Shown here: piece after piece, positions 43,156-51,965 of the stretch
Numbering within the stretch: position 1 is the stretch's first letter
How the letters are laid out: each line of letters starts with the position of its first letter
Source: Shimazuella soli
GTDB taxonomy: Bacteria; Bacillota; Bacilli; Thermoactinomycetales; Thermoactinomycetaceae
Direction: 5' to 3'
Length of the DNA stretch: 64,000 bases
Assembly (NCBI RefSeq): GCF_022511585.1
Contig: NZ_JAKWBN010000008.1
Coordinates: 1-64,000 of the forward strand
Notes under the pieces: model-generated
What the model was told of the DNA's origin: nothing
The model's input: only the letters and a program-made list of their open reading frames with translations
Database searches by the model: none
Program-made: the position numbers and the translations under genes

Positions 43156-43803
43156 TTAATTTGGTTGAAGTCGTGGTCTATGTTTTACCAACTGTTTTTT
43201 CTTCTTCATATATAGCATTTGTTTGTTTTGAAGTTTTCCAAGACAAAGGATGATAATGGAACCTATTAATGCACAAATCATATCCCAGTGCGAATCAAAG
43301 ATGTCACCTTGATAGCCTAAAAAGTTTTGAATATTACCATCAAAAAATAATGCAACACTGAATTCAAATATCTCAAAAAAGGCACTGATGGATAAGCTTA
43401 GCATACCTATAATCATGAATTGCCATTTTTTTTGTTTTAATAGTTTCGTGCGGATGAAGTATTCCCGGATTAAAACGGTACAAATCATTCCTTGAAATAT
43501 ATGCCCCAATCGATCAAAATCATTTCTTTTAAGGTGGAGAGCTTTTTTGAATGAGTTAAATAAGGGCACTCCTCCATAGGTATAGTGTCCACCTATGAGC
43601 ATGATGAGAGTTCCAATAAAAATAATCCAATAGGACAATGGAGTCAAAGGGAATCGTTTATATGTAAAAATAAGCACTAAGATTAATACAATTGCTGGTG
43701 TTACCTCGAAAAACCATATGCTTCGCTTTATAGGGTGGATACCTGACCATATGAAAACAATGGTAAATAAAATAAGTTGTAAGATCAAAATAGATTTTTT
43801 CAC
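43156..43803 (-). CDS. DUF2238 (YjdF-type) membrane protein
   Basis: This 215-residue integral membrane protein has about six membrane helices. The DUF2238 hallmarks are IGGHYTYGGVP, NDFDRLGHIFQG and GDIFDSHWDM. The family role is unknown. Conserved His and Asp at membrane faces suggest ion or substrate binding. The C terminus is strongly basic. The start is a GTG behind AAGGGGTGG. Confidence 0.85.
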   Translation of the reverse strand: MKKSILILQLILFTIVFIWSGIHPIKRSIWFFEVTPAIVLILVLIFTYKRFPLTPLSYWIIFIGTLIMLIGGHYTYGGVPLFNSFKKALHLKRNDFDRLGHIFQGMICTVLIREYFIRTKLLKQKKWQFMIIGMLSLSISAFFEIFEFSVALFFDGNIQNFLGYQGDIFDSHWDMICALIGSIIILCLGKLQNKQMLYMKKKKQLVKHRPRLQPN

Positions 43804-43954
43804 TGTTCCACCCCTTTTTCATGTTTTTATTATTGTCTCAAATAGTTGGATTACCTATGCGTAGTTGGCTCTATTTACCTTTCCTCAATCTTGCGTCTCA
43901 TTTGATCAAAAGGTAAGATTAATAAGAATGTTTTAGTTTTTGGGAGGTGTTTAT

Positions 43955-46360
43955 TTGTCTCAAACCCCTATACAAAAAGGAAAAGCTCAACTAACGGAAT
44001 TGTTGTATACACGTGTACGTTCAGATGGATATCGAAGAATTTCCCCTACTGAAATGAATATCTGGAGAAAAAAATCGGAAGGTAGAACAGATCAATATCT
44101 AGTATCCTATCCAATTTTGCGTAAGTTTCGTTATATATTAGTTGGTTATTTTAGCATTCCTTGGATATTCAAATTAGCTATACTCTTTACCTATATCATA
44201 GTTTCTTGGAACTTTATTCCTTACTTTTTTGTACTGTTGCTGGTTACCCCTATTTGGTTAGGTGTTTTAGGCTATTTTATAGAATTATCTTCCCAATTAA
44301 CGGAAAAAATGGGCAGAGGCAGTGAGTTAGATCGGTTTCGAAATAATATGGTCCATTATACGAATTTGATCATAGATCTCGTTAATTTGGATCAAGATCT
44401 ATATTCTTATCGCGTTGCATCTTGTGGAACAGATTATCCAGATTGGTTTGATTTTTATTTGGAAAAGCAACAAGCATATAGTGCACCTACTCCTTTTCAA
44501 GAACAAAAATATCTGGAAGTCTATTTAAATCAACGTATTTATCACTATGCAGTACAACAAAAAGAAGTTTATTTTCGTATTAATATAATGGGTCAAACTC
44601 TACTTTCGGAAGAAGAAAGACAAAAACAACTAGATAAAATGATGCAACAAGCGTCTTTATCTACTCCAAATCATCAGGGTTGGAAATATGATTTTTCATC
44701 GGAGACTGCAGTATCTACATTTGAGTTAAAGAAAGAAGATAAAGATCAATTATTAAAGGAAGCCATGATAGAATTAGATAATATGATCGGACTAGCTCCA
44801 GTGAAAGAATTTGTACATGAAATGAAAGACATGGTAGCTATCCAAATTGAACGTGCCAAAATAGGACAAAATGTCCAAAGTCAAAGTTTGCACATGATCT
44901 ACACTGGGAATCCTGGAACTGGGAAAACGACGGTAGCACGTATTGTAGCGAAAATATTCAAAGCACTTGGTGTTGTTTCTAAAGGTCATTTGGTTGAAGT
45001 GACAAGAGAAGATCTTGTCGGAGAGTATATTGGACATACAGCGCCAAAAACGAGAAAAGTTATAGAAAAAGCTATTGGTGGTATTTTATTTATCGATGAA
45101 GCTTATGCTCTTTCGCGAGGTGGAGATAATGACTTCGGCAAAGAAGCGATTGATACCTTAGTGAAAGGTATGGAAGAAAATAGAGAAGATCTGGTTGTTA
45201 TTCTAGCTGGTTACACCAAGGAAATGATGGAGTTTATGAAGGTCAATAGTGGATTAAAATCCAGATTTCCTAGTCAGATTAAATTTCCAGATTATACAGC
45301 AGAAGAATTGTTATCGATTGCAAAAAAATCTTTGGAACAAGAACAGTTTCAACTTGATCCACAAGTGGAAAAAACATTGCTTTCTGTATTAGAACGCAGG
45401 CAAATAGCTGGCAGAAATGATGATGGAAATGGACGCTTGGTTCGAAATGTCATCCAAGAGGCAATACGTAAGCAGTCGAAGAGATTGAAGCAAGATGGTT
45501 ATCGTTCTCCAGAAGAATTAAAGATTTTACGACCTGAAGATTTTGGAGTAAACCAAACCATTGAAGTTTTTGACTTAGAAGCCGAATTTGACAAAATAAT
45601 AGGAAACGAAAAAGTAAAAGAACATATTCGAAGTCTTGTTGCTCAAGTGAAAATTCAAAAGTTGCGAAGAGATCAAGGATTTTCAAAAGGTACAGGGCAA
45701 TCTCTTCATATGATTTTTAAAGGAAATCCGGGTACAGGAAAGACTACATTTGCGCGAATAATCGGGAAAGCACTAAAAGAATTAGGAGTTTTAAAATCAG
45801 GTCAATTGATAGAAACGGATAGAAGTGGATTAGTTGCCACACATATAGGACAGACTGCTCAAAAGGTAAATGAGATCGTTCAAGAAGCATTGGGTGGAAT
45901 TTTATTTATTGATGAAGCCTACGCTCTTGCTTCTAAAACCGAAGGTGATTTTGGAAAAGAGGCAATTGATACGTTAGTAAAGGCGATCGAGGACTATCGA
46001 GAAAATCTGTTGGTGATACTTGCTGGATATGATCATGATATGGATGTTTTTTTGCAAACCAATGTTGGCCTTACTTCTCGTTTTCCGAATGTATTTCAGT
46101 TTTCAGATTATACAGTTGATGAATTATATTTGATTTTGCTAAAAATAACTGAAGAAGAACAATACCAGCTTCTACCCGAATGTAAAAATGTCATTTATTC
46201 TGTATTGCGATCGCATGTACAAAGTGGTAAATCAAGCAATGGTAGGTTTGTTCGGAATTTATTTGAGCATGCTGTACGGAAGCAATCTGTGCGTCTAGGC
46301 AGTAAAGGTAATATTGACAAAGAAGATTTGGCAAAATTACTACCTGAAGATTTTATTTAA
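43955..46360 (+). CDS. Membrane-linked protein with two CbxX/SpoVK-type AAA domains
   Basis: This 801-residue protein has two membrane segments near residues 66-110 and then two full AAA+ domains of the CbxX/CfqX/SpoVK type. Walker A GNPGTGKTTVARI lies near 318 and GNPGTGKTTFARI near 590, each followed by a Walker B in GGILFIDEAYAL. SpoVK of Bacillus has one such domain. The TTG at 43955 lies 7 bases after GGGAGGTG. Tandem copies suggest a hexamer with two stacked rings. A coiled-coil membrane protein follows 115 bases later, after a terminator. A role in sporulation or remodelling of a membrane complex is inference. Confidence 0.88.
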   Translation: MSQTPIQKGKAQLTELLYTRVRSDGYRRISPTEMNIWRKKSEGRTDQYLVSYPILRKFRYILVGYFSIPWIFKLAILFTYIIVSWNFIPYFFVLLLVTPIWLGVLGYFIELSSQLTEKMGRGSELDRFRNNMVHYTNLIIDLVNLDQDLYSYRVASCGTDYPDWFDFYLEKQQAYSAPTPFQEQKYLEVYLNQRIYHYAVQQKEVYFRINIMGQTLLSEEERQKQLDKMMQQASLSTPNHQGWKYDFSSETAVSTFELKKEDKDQLLKEAMIELDNMIGLAPVKEFVHEMKDMVAIQIERAKIGQNVQSQSLHMIYTGNPGTGKTTVARIVAKIFKALGVVSKGHLVEVTREDLVGEYIGHTAPKTRKVIEKAIGGILFIDEAYALSRGGDNDFGKEAIDTLVKGMEENREDLVVILAGYTKEMMEFMKVNSGLKSRFPSQIKFPDYTAEELLSIAKKSLEQEQFQLDPQVEKTLLSVLERRQIAGRNDDGNGRLVRNVIQEAIRKQSKRLKQDGYRSPEELKILRPEDFGVNQTIEVFDLEAEFDKIIGNEKVKEHIRSLVAQVKIQKLRRDQGFSKGTGQSLHMIFKGNPGTGKTTFARIIGKALKELGVLKSGQLIETDRSGLVATHIGQTAQKVNEIVQEALGGILFIDEAYALASKTEGDFGKEAIDTLVKAIEDYRENLLVILAGYDHDMDVFLQTNVGLTSRFPNVFQFSDYTVDELYLILLKITEEEQYQLLPECKNVIYSVLRSHVQSGKSSNGRFVRNLFEHAVRKQSVRLGSKGNIDKEDLAKLLPEDFI

Positions 46361-46361
46361 A

Positions 46362-46387
46362 AAGGAACCTGCATAGGGTTCTTTTTT
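46362..46387 (+). terminator. Intrinsic terminator after the double AAA gene
   Basis: AAGGAACC (46362-46369) pairs with GGTTCTTT (46378-46385) before a T run. Confidence 0.85.
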
Positions 46388-46475
46388 TATAACTGTAAAT
46401 GAACGGGAAGCCAATTTTTCCAAAATACGATATAGTTGAATTAGTTGGATTTTTCCTAAACAGGAGGTATTTTGA

Positions 46476-47366
46476 TTGCGAAAGTTTGTTACTTATACAT
46501 TTATCATTTTTCTTTTTATCTCGATCATGCCAGGACCTTTAGCCTTTGCAGCAGAAACACAGACGGAGTCAATGCAAAAAAAGATAGATGAATTAGAGTT
46601 AGAATTAAATAAATCCAATCTGGTAGATGAAAAATTGAATTTAATGGAGAAAAATAATGATGATTTTAAAGAGAATCTGGAAAAGGATCAAGAAAATCTA
46701 ATTAGTACTTTCAATATTTTTATTGCAGTAGCTGCGTTTTTATTTGGAGTGATGGCTGTTGTCTTGTCTATTACGATTGGTCAGAGTAGGAAAGAATTTA
46801 AAGAAAATATTAATGACTCGATGAATATAATGAAATCTGAAGTGGAACGCCAATTTGATCAAGAGTTAAAAGAAAGCTTAAATCGGAACAAGCAACATTT
46901 TCAAGAAAGCATTGAAGGGGAGAAGAAGACGATTCAACAAATGATTGAACGTGAACTAGCTTATAAAAAAGTAAGGGTATTGATAACAGGCTCAAAAGAG
47001 GAGATTCATCTTATGAAGACAAGAGAACTCAAACCGATTGAGCGCAGAGGTATAACAGATATTACCCTTATGCCTTTTGATGAACAGTTGTTTAAGGAAA
47101 AATTGATCAATAATGACTTTGATATTGTTGTATATCGGTATAAGACGGCATGGGGGAATAACCAAGATGCCAGAGTGAGAGTGGTCGTTGATGAGCTTAC
47201 GAAAGCTGGTTCTGATATTCCTTTAATCGTATATAACTATGAAAATGGACGAGTGGAAGGAGAAGATAAGCGCAAATTAGAGGAGTACTTATGGACTCGC
47301 TATGCCAATGTGCCTGCAACACTAGGGGACAGTCTGATTACTGTTGCTTATACGTTTTCTAAATAG
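46476..47366 (+). CDS. Secretory/membrane protein with coiled coils and a C-terminal Rossmann-like domain
   Basis: This 296-residue protein begins with a signal peptide (cleavage near AFAAE). A coiled coil covers about 30-75, a membrane segment (FIAVAAFLFGVMAVVLSI) about 83-103, and a second long coiled coil about 105-165. The C-terminal domain (VRVLITGSKEEIH through IPLIVYNYENG) is alpha/beta and looks Rossmann- or receiver-like, without obvious phospho-acceptor clusters. If the signal peptide is cut, the C-terminal domain would be cytosolic. The TTG start follows AGGAGGT. I do not recognise the family. Confidence 0.65.
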   Translation: MRKFVTYTFIIFLFISIMPGPLAFAAETQTESMQKKIDELELELNKSNLVDEKLNLMEKNNDDFKENLEKDQENLISTFNIFIAVAAFLFGVMAVVLSITIGQSRKEFKENINDSMNIMKSEVERQFDQELKESLNRNKQHFQESIEGEKKTIQQMIERELAYKKVRVLITGSKEEIHLMKTRELKPIERRGITDITLMPFDEQLFKEKLINNDFDIVVYRYKTAWGNNQDARVRVVVDELTKAGSDIPLIVYNYENGRVEGEDKRKLEEYLWTRYANVPATLGDSLITVAYTFSK

Positions 47367-47373
47367 TAAAGTA

Positions 47374-47402
47374 GTGGTCCGAGCAAATTACCCGGACCAG
47401 TC
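47374..47402. repeat. GC hairpin downstream of the small gene at 47405
   Basis: GGTCCG pairs with CCGGACC around a short loop. It is placed just beyond the stop of the minus-strand gene, without a T run, like hairpins after the other GC-rich genes. Confidence 0.5.
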
Positions 47403-47404
47403 CA

Positions 47405-47653
47405 TTAGTTTGGAAGCAGGAAATACCCACTTGGAATGAAAGAGAGAACCGTGCCGTTGATTGAAATTCCGTTTTTGGTTCCACATTCGATTTCGACTGC
47501 GAACACAAGACTTTTCGCATTCGCGCAATCTCCATGAGAAAGGAACCTCATTGGATCGTACAAAATTCTCCCTTGTTCGATGTGAATGTGGATAGGCGTT
47601 CCGTCAATATCTTCGAATTCCAATTCCTTGTTGGAGATGTATCCGGAAGACAT
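47405..47653 (-). CDS. Small acidic protein in a GC-richer island, function unknown
   Basis: This 82-residue protein is rich in beta-prone residues (IDGTPIHIHIEQGRILYDP, then VFAVEIECGTKNGISING). It has a good start: ATG behind GTGAGGAG. Composition is more GC-rich than its neighbours, and a GC hairpin follows the stop. The pattern resembles the Nudix and 28650 genes. No family is recognised. Confidence 0.55.
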   Translation of the reverse strand: MSSGYISNKELEFEDIDGTPIHIHIEQGRILYDPMRFLSHGDCANAKSLVFAVEIECGTKNGISINGTVLSFIPSGYFLLPN

Positions 47654-47850
47654 GTGGACTCCTCACTAATTGACTATAATTAGTATAACCTGAGATGGTT
47701 ATCCATAGATCGAAAATCCAATTATGTACATGCTTGTCCAAATCGTGTTAATATAAAGATGCTTAGTGTATTTGATTACCATATCCCGTTCATCATATTC
47801 ATTAGGTTGCATATACTAAGTTTGATGAAATATCAAAGGGGGTTTTTTGG

Positions 47851-48021
47851 TTGTTCCAATCACTTCTAAGAGCAAAACAACAATTTGTCGCAGAGACGAA
47901 TACTGATAAAAACTTTGAAATGTTTGTCAAGTCATTTCAAGAGTTTGAGAAAAATATGGTAGCAATGGAAGAAAAACCAGAACGAAAAAAACTTTATGGG
48001 AGACCCTATCGGTCTATCTAA
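47851..48021 (+). CDS. Small protein upstream of the SDH protease
   Basis: This 56-residue hydrophilic, helical peptide begins MFQSLLRAKQQF and ends RPYRSI. The TTG at 47851 lies 8 bases after AAAGGGGG. It is 15 bases from the protease start, so the two are co-transcribed. It may regulate or be a partner of the protease; this is inferred only from the arrangement. Confidence 0.6.
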   Translation: MFQSLLRAKQQFVAETNTDKNFEMFVKSFQEFEKNMVAMEEKPERKKLYGRPYRSI

Positions 48022-48036
48022 GAAAGGGGGGTAGGC

Positions 48037-48927
48037 GTGGATTTCTTATCTCCCAGTATGTCGCAACTACCGCCAAATCAACCGCTATATCAAGCTGTTC
48101 ACCGTGATCGGTACACTAGGCAGTCTTTAATGAAAGAGATTGAGAAGGCGACTGGCCGTCGTTTGATCGTATATATTGCCAATTTTAATCATCCGGAAAG
48201 TGCGATCACTCGTGAAGATATTGCTCCATTTAGTGAGATGGTAACCAGTCTTGATAAAGATAGTGAAGTTGATCTTATGATTCAGAGTCCTGGTGGAGAT
48301 CCAAATGCAGCTGAAATCATTGTACACACCTTACTTGCTAAAACTAAACATTTGCGCGTCGTGGTGCCTCAAGCAGCAAAGAGTGCTGCAACGTTAGTCA
48401 GTTTAGCTGCTGATGAGATACTGATGAGCAATACTTCTGAGCTCGGACCTATCGATCCGCAAGTTACAATCCCCACCGCGTTTGGGCTTGCGTTCCGACC
48501 CGCCCAAGCTTTTTTAAATGGGTTAGAAATGATTAAAAAAGAACATGCTGGTGGACAAGCGCTCAATCCTGCATATTATCCATTCTTAAAAGGGGTAGAC
48601 GCTGCATTAATCGATTACTGCTTAAAATCGATTGAACATTCCAAACGTTTAGCCGTCAAATGGTTGTCTCGATCCATGTTTAAGGGACAGCTAGAGGAAG
48701 CCAAACGTATAGCTGAAGAGCTAATAAACATTGAAAAGTATCCCAATCACGGTCAAGTTATTAACTACCAAGATGCTAGAAAGATCGGGTTAAATGTCGT
48801 TTATAAGGCTGATCATGATCCATTATGGCGAGCAATGTGGCAACTTTATATTAATTACACCATTATGATGAGAGAGAAAGAAAGTATAAAGATTTATGAA
48901 AGCACTTACTCTTCCATCATGGTTTAA
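48037..48927 (+). CDS. SDH-family (ClpP/SppA-fold) serine protease
   Basis: This 296-residue cytosolic protein belongs to the serine-dehydratase-proteinase-like family of the ClpP/crotonase fold. Visible are LMIQSPGGDPNAAE (oxyanion region) and PQAAKSAATLVSLAADEI, with the probable nucleophile serine and the following conserved small residues. ELGPIDPQV is also typical. There is no membrane segment, unlike SppA. The GTG at 48037 follows AAAGGGGGG. Substrates are unknown. Confidence 0.83.
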   Translation: MDFLSPSMSQLPPNQPLYQAVHRDRYTRQSLMKEIEKATGRRLIVYIANFNHPESAITREDIAPFSEMVTSLDKDSEVDLMIQSPGGDPNAAEIIVHTLLAKTKHLRVVVPQAAKSAATLVSLAADEILMSNTSELGPIDPQVTIPTAFGLAFRPAQAFLNGLEMIKKEHAGGQALNPAYYPFLKGVDAALIDYCLKSIEHSKRLAVKWLSRSMFKGQLEEAKRIAEELINIEKYPNHGQVINYQDARKIGLNVVYKADHDPLWRAMWQLYINYTIMMREKESIKIYESTYSSIMV

Positions 48928-48936
48928 TTGTCAAGT

Positions 48937-48990
48937 AGAAATGACCGAGTACCTTCTATTCTGAAGAGTAATCGGTCATTTCTATTATTT
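48937..48990 (+). terminator. Intrinsic terminator after the SDH protease
   Basis: AGAAATGACCGA (48937-48948) pairs perfectly with TCGGTCATTTCT (48972-48983), followed by a T-rich run. Confidence 0.88.
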
Positions 48991-49149
48991 TTTAAGAAAA
49001 CTTTTTTTATTTGTAGTTGATCGACGATTTGGTGAAATGGTATAATTTTAATCAGGCCAGCAAAGGCATTTGAAATTTTACACAGATATTACAGAAAGGA
49101 GTGCGTTTCTTCTAATTAAATAATTGCTCCGTACAGTGGGGAGGTTTTT

Positions 49150-50358
49150 ATGAGCATTTTAATAATTAATCGTTTTGCTCATGACCGTTGCCAGTATGAA
49201 CAATGGCTGAAAGGTCTGGATGAAGAATTGCTTCTTCTAACATCAGAGGAAGTAATGGATAGTTTCCCAGCAAAAGACTATGCTTATATCGAATCCTTTC
49301 CTCAGTTTGACATCAATGGTAAAGTGGAGCTCCGTGCAATTGAATTATTTGCACGATATCAATTTCATACCATTATCGCTATTTCTGAAAGAGATGTGCT
49401 CCGTGCGAGTCACTTGCGTCAACGTTTTGGACTGCAAGGACAGTTGCCTGAAAGTGCCATCCATTTTCGGGATAAAGTAATAATGAAACAAATTGCACAG
49501 GCGCATCAACTCGCTGTTCCGCATTTTGAATCCTTATCTACCAATTTGGATTTAATAAAGTTTGTGGAAAGGCATGGTTATCCTGTTGTGATCAAACCAA
49601 TTGATGGTGCCGGATCACAGAATATTCGAGTAATTGATGACCCGCTGGCTCTAGAGTTGGTTTTAGAAAGCGGGATACACCGTTTGGCAGAAGTAGAAAC
49701 TTTTATTGCTGGAGATATGTATCACGTGGATGGTCTCGTTACCGAAGGAGAGGTTGCATTTATTTCTGTCTCCAAATATGCAAGTGGATGTCTTGCATAT
49801 CAATCAGGTGGGTATAACGCTAGTTATTTAATCAGTCGTGACAATCCGATGTTTGAAAGACTCGTAACTTTTACAACTTGTTTGTTACAAGTATTAGATA
49901 CTCCGCAACATACTGCATTTCATGCAGAATTATTTCATACTCCAAAAGATGAAATTTTTTTGTGTGAAATCGCTAGTCGAACAGGCGGAGGACGTCTTGA
50001 TGCTTATTTGGAACAAGCATATGGCATTCACTTGACTCGAGCGTGGGTACAAGCTCAGTGTGGAATAGATCTACTTGAACAAGTATCAAGTGTAATGCGA
50101 ATGGATCAAAGGGTTCTAACGGGTGATGTTCTTATCCCTCCAAAACAAGGAGAATTTATTTCTGGTCCATCAGAAAGCCCCCCTTCTTGGGTAACGGAAT
50201 TTCGTATGCTAGCAACACCAGGACAACGTTATGATCATCCCAAATTAAGCATTGATCATATTGCATCATTTGTAGTACAAGGCGAAACAGAAGAAGAAAT
50301 AGAAGATCGACTAACTTATATAGCCAATTGGTTTGAACAATCTTCATATTGGAAATAA
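49150..50358 (+). CDS. ATP-grasp ligase, first of a tandem pair
   Basis: This 402-residue protein has an N-terminal pre-ATP-grasp domain (MSILIINRFAHDR) and an ATP-grasp fold. The ATP-binding lysine is in YPVVIKPIDGAGSQNI, the second binding element in VETFIAGDMYHVDGL, and the metal-binding acids in FHAELFHTP and LCEIASRTGGGR. Such enzymes join a carboxylate to an amine or thiol through an acyl-phosphate. Size and layout resemble dipeptide or peptide ligases. The neighbouring paralog at 50430 is about the same length. The substrate is unknown. Confidence 0.88.
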   Translation: MSILIINRFAHDRCQYEQWLKGLDEELLLLTSEEVMDSFPAKDYAYIESFPQFDINGKVELRAIELFARYQFHTIIAISERDVLRASHLRQRFGLQGQLPESAIHFRDKVIMKQIAQAHQLAVPHFESLSTNLDLIKFVERHGYPVVIKPIDGAGSQNIRVIDDPLALELVLESGIHRLAEVETFIAGDMYHVDGLVTEGEVAFISVSKYASGCLAYQSGGYNASYLISRDNPMFERLVTFTTCLLQVLDTPQHTAFHAELFHTPKDEIFLCEIASRTGGGRLDAYLEQAYGIHLTRAWVQAQCGIDLLEQVSSVMRMDQRVLTGDVLIPPKQGEFISGPSESPPSWVTEFRMLATPGQRYDHPKLSIDHIASFVVQGETEEEIEDRLTYIANWFEQSSYWK

Positions 50359-50380
50359 GGCTTATCTTAAGAGGGAGCAC

Positions 50381-50425
50381 ATGGCAAGGGTAAAAACAAA
50401 AATTATAATATTCAGAAAAGGGTGA
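50381..50425 (+). CDS. Possible 14-residue peptide between the two ATP-grasp genes
   Basis: MARVKTKIIIFRKG and stop follows a very good ribosome site (GAGGGAG, 3 bases before ATG). It ends 4 bases before the second ATP-grasp GTG. It could be a leader peptide that couples translation, or a peptide acted on by the ligases. It is too short for homology arguments. Confidence 0.35.
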   Translation: MARVKTKIIIFRKG

Positions 50426-50429
50426 TGGA

Positions 50430-51641
50430 GTGAGTATTTTAATTTTAAATCGTGTTTCGCGTGATCTTGCACCATATGAAGAATGGTTAAATCACTTAAA
50501 CGAGGATTTAATTTTGTTGACATCCGACGAATATGCAGAAGACTTTAACCCTGATGATTTTGCCTATTTTGAGTCCTTTTCGAACTATAATTACAATGCA
50601 AATGTAGAACAAAGAGCAATTGATTTGTTTGATCGTTATAAATACCGTGCAGTCATTGGCTTATCCGAACGAGATGTTCTTCGTGCTGCTTATCTACGCG
50701 GCCGCTTTGGCTTGGAAGGTCAGACGTGGGACAGTGCATGGAATTTTCGCAGTAAAATAAAAATGAAAGAATTGGCGATTGGACATGGCCTGCCATGCCC
50801 AGCTTACCGTGAGATTCATAATAGTTTTGATCTTATCGAGTTTGTGGAAGAGCATAAACTTCCGATTGTGATAAAACCAATTGACAGTGCTGGTTCCGTA
50901 GGTACTACTGTTATTGAGACGCAGGAGCAACTGGAAGCTATTTTGCATGAGGGTGTCCCGCATAACTGGGAAGCAGAAAAGTTTGTAGAAGGAGAATTGT
51001 ATCACGTAGATGGGTTTATTTATCATGGAGAATTGATCTTTACTTCGTGTAGCAAATACGTTGAATCATGTTTATCATTTCACGAAGATGGTAAATTCAC
51101 AGGTAGTTATATTTTAGATCAGACAACTGATTTGGCAAAACGTTTATCTGATCGAGTAACGAAACATCTACGTATTATGGCTCCTCCAGAGCATACGCCA
51201 TTTCACGCTGAATTTTTTCATACCCCAGATGATCAAATTATTCTTTGTGAAATAGCGAGCAGAACAGGGGGAGGAAGGGTAAATATTCAGATCGATCAAT
51301 CTTTTGGAATCAATCTAAATAAATCTTGGATTTATGCTCAACTCGGATTACCTTTGGAATTGCCTACGGGTGGAAGAAAACAAGTAAAACCACATATTTT
51401 AACAGGTTCAGCACTATTGCCGCCAAGAAAAGGAGTTTTCAACGGCTTTAGTGCAGAAGTATGGCCCGATTATGTAACGGAATATCGATTACTTGCCAAA
51501 CCAGGTGAGAAGTTCGATGGTCCAAAATCCAGTGTGGATCATATGGCATCCTTAGTTATTGTCGCCAGCACAGAACAAGAGATGGAAGATCGACTCCAAG
51601 AGTGTAACCGACTGTTCCGAGAGCACAGTGTATGGTCATGA
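50430..51641 (+). CDS. ATP-grasp ligase, second of a tandem pair
   Basis: This 403-residue paralog of the gene at 49150 can be aligned along the whole length. It has MSILILNRVSRDL at the start, LPIVIKPIDSAGSVG with the ATP-binding lysine, AEKFVEGELYHVDGF, and FHAEFFHTPDDQ followed by LCEIASRTGGGR. The catalytic elements are intact in both copies, so they probably act on different substrates or in successive ligations. The GTG start follows AAGGGTGATGGA. A terminator follows the stop. Confidence 0.88.
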   Translation: MSILILNRVSRDLAPYEEWLNHLNEDLILLTSDEYAEDFNPDDFAYFESFSNYNYNANVEQRAIDLFDRYKYRAVIGLSERDVLRAAYLRGRFGLEGQTWDSAWNFRSKIKMKELAIGHGLPCPAYREIHNSFDLIEFVEEHKLPIVIKPIDSAGSVGTTVIETQEQLEAILHEGVPHNWEAEKFVEGELYHVDGFIYHGELIFTSCSKYVESCLSFHEDGKFTGSYILDQTTDLAKRLSDRVTKHLRIMAPPEHTPFHAEFFHTPDDQIILCEIASRTGGGRVNIQIDQSFGINLNKSWIYAQLGLPLELPTGGRKQVKPHILTGSALLPPRKGVFNGFSAEVWPDYVTEYRLLAKPGEKFDGPKSSVDHMASLVIVASTEQEMEDRLQECNRLFREHSVWS

Positions 51642-51666
51642 ACCTTTAACTAAAAAGACTGATGGC

Positions 51667-51711
51667 ACCACGAGAGTTGGTTTCTTTATGAACCATCCCT
51701 CGTGGTTTTTT
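51667..51711 (+). terminator. Intrinsic terminator of the ATP-grasp operon
   Basis: ACCACGAG (51667-51674) pairs with CTCGTGGT (51699-51706), with an inner TTGGTT/AACCA pairing, followed by six T. Confidence 0.88.
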
Positions 51712-51965
51712 GTATTTCAGAAAAGAGATAAATAAATAACTTGCCCCTGTGAACGTCAGCAAATCGATTGGTGATCGATTTATTTATTTGGATATTCGGT
51801 CGATTATAAGCCCATTCAGAACTTTCCTGAATGGGTCGTGACAGAATGAAGTAAGGAATAGGGGTGGATTTTATGTAATATTCAATAATATCTAATAAGG
51901 AAAAGTGCAATTTCCTTTGCATGAAGCACATGGGTGACGGCTGTCGTATGACAGCCGTCTTTCCC
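51712..51965. other. Gene-free stretch with several hairpins
   Basis: No gene is seen. It contains AAATCGAT/ATCGATTT (about 51762-51782), CCCATTCAG/CTGAATGGG (about 51809-51836) and a strong GACGGCTGTC/GACAGCCGTC stem (about 51936-51960). The last lies just past the stop of the minus-strand hydrolase and is probably its terminator. Confidence 0.55.
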
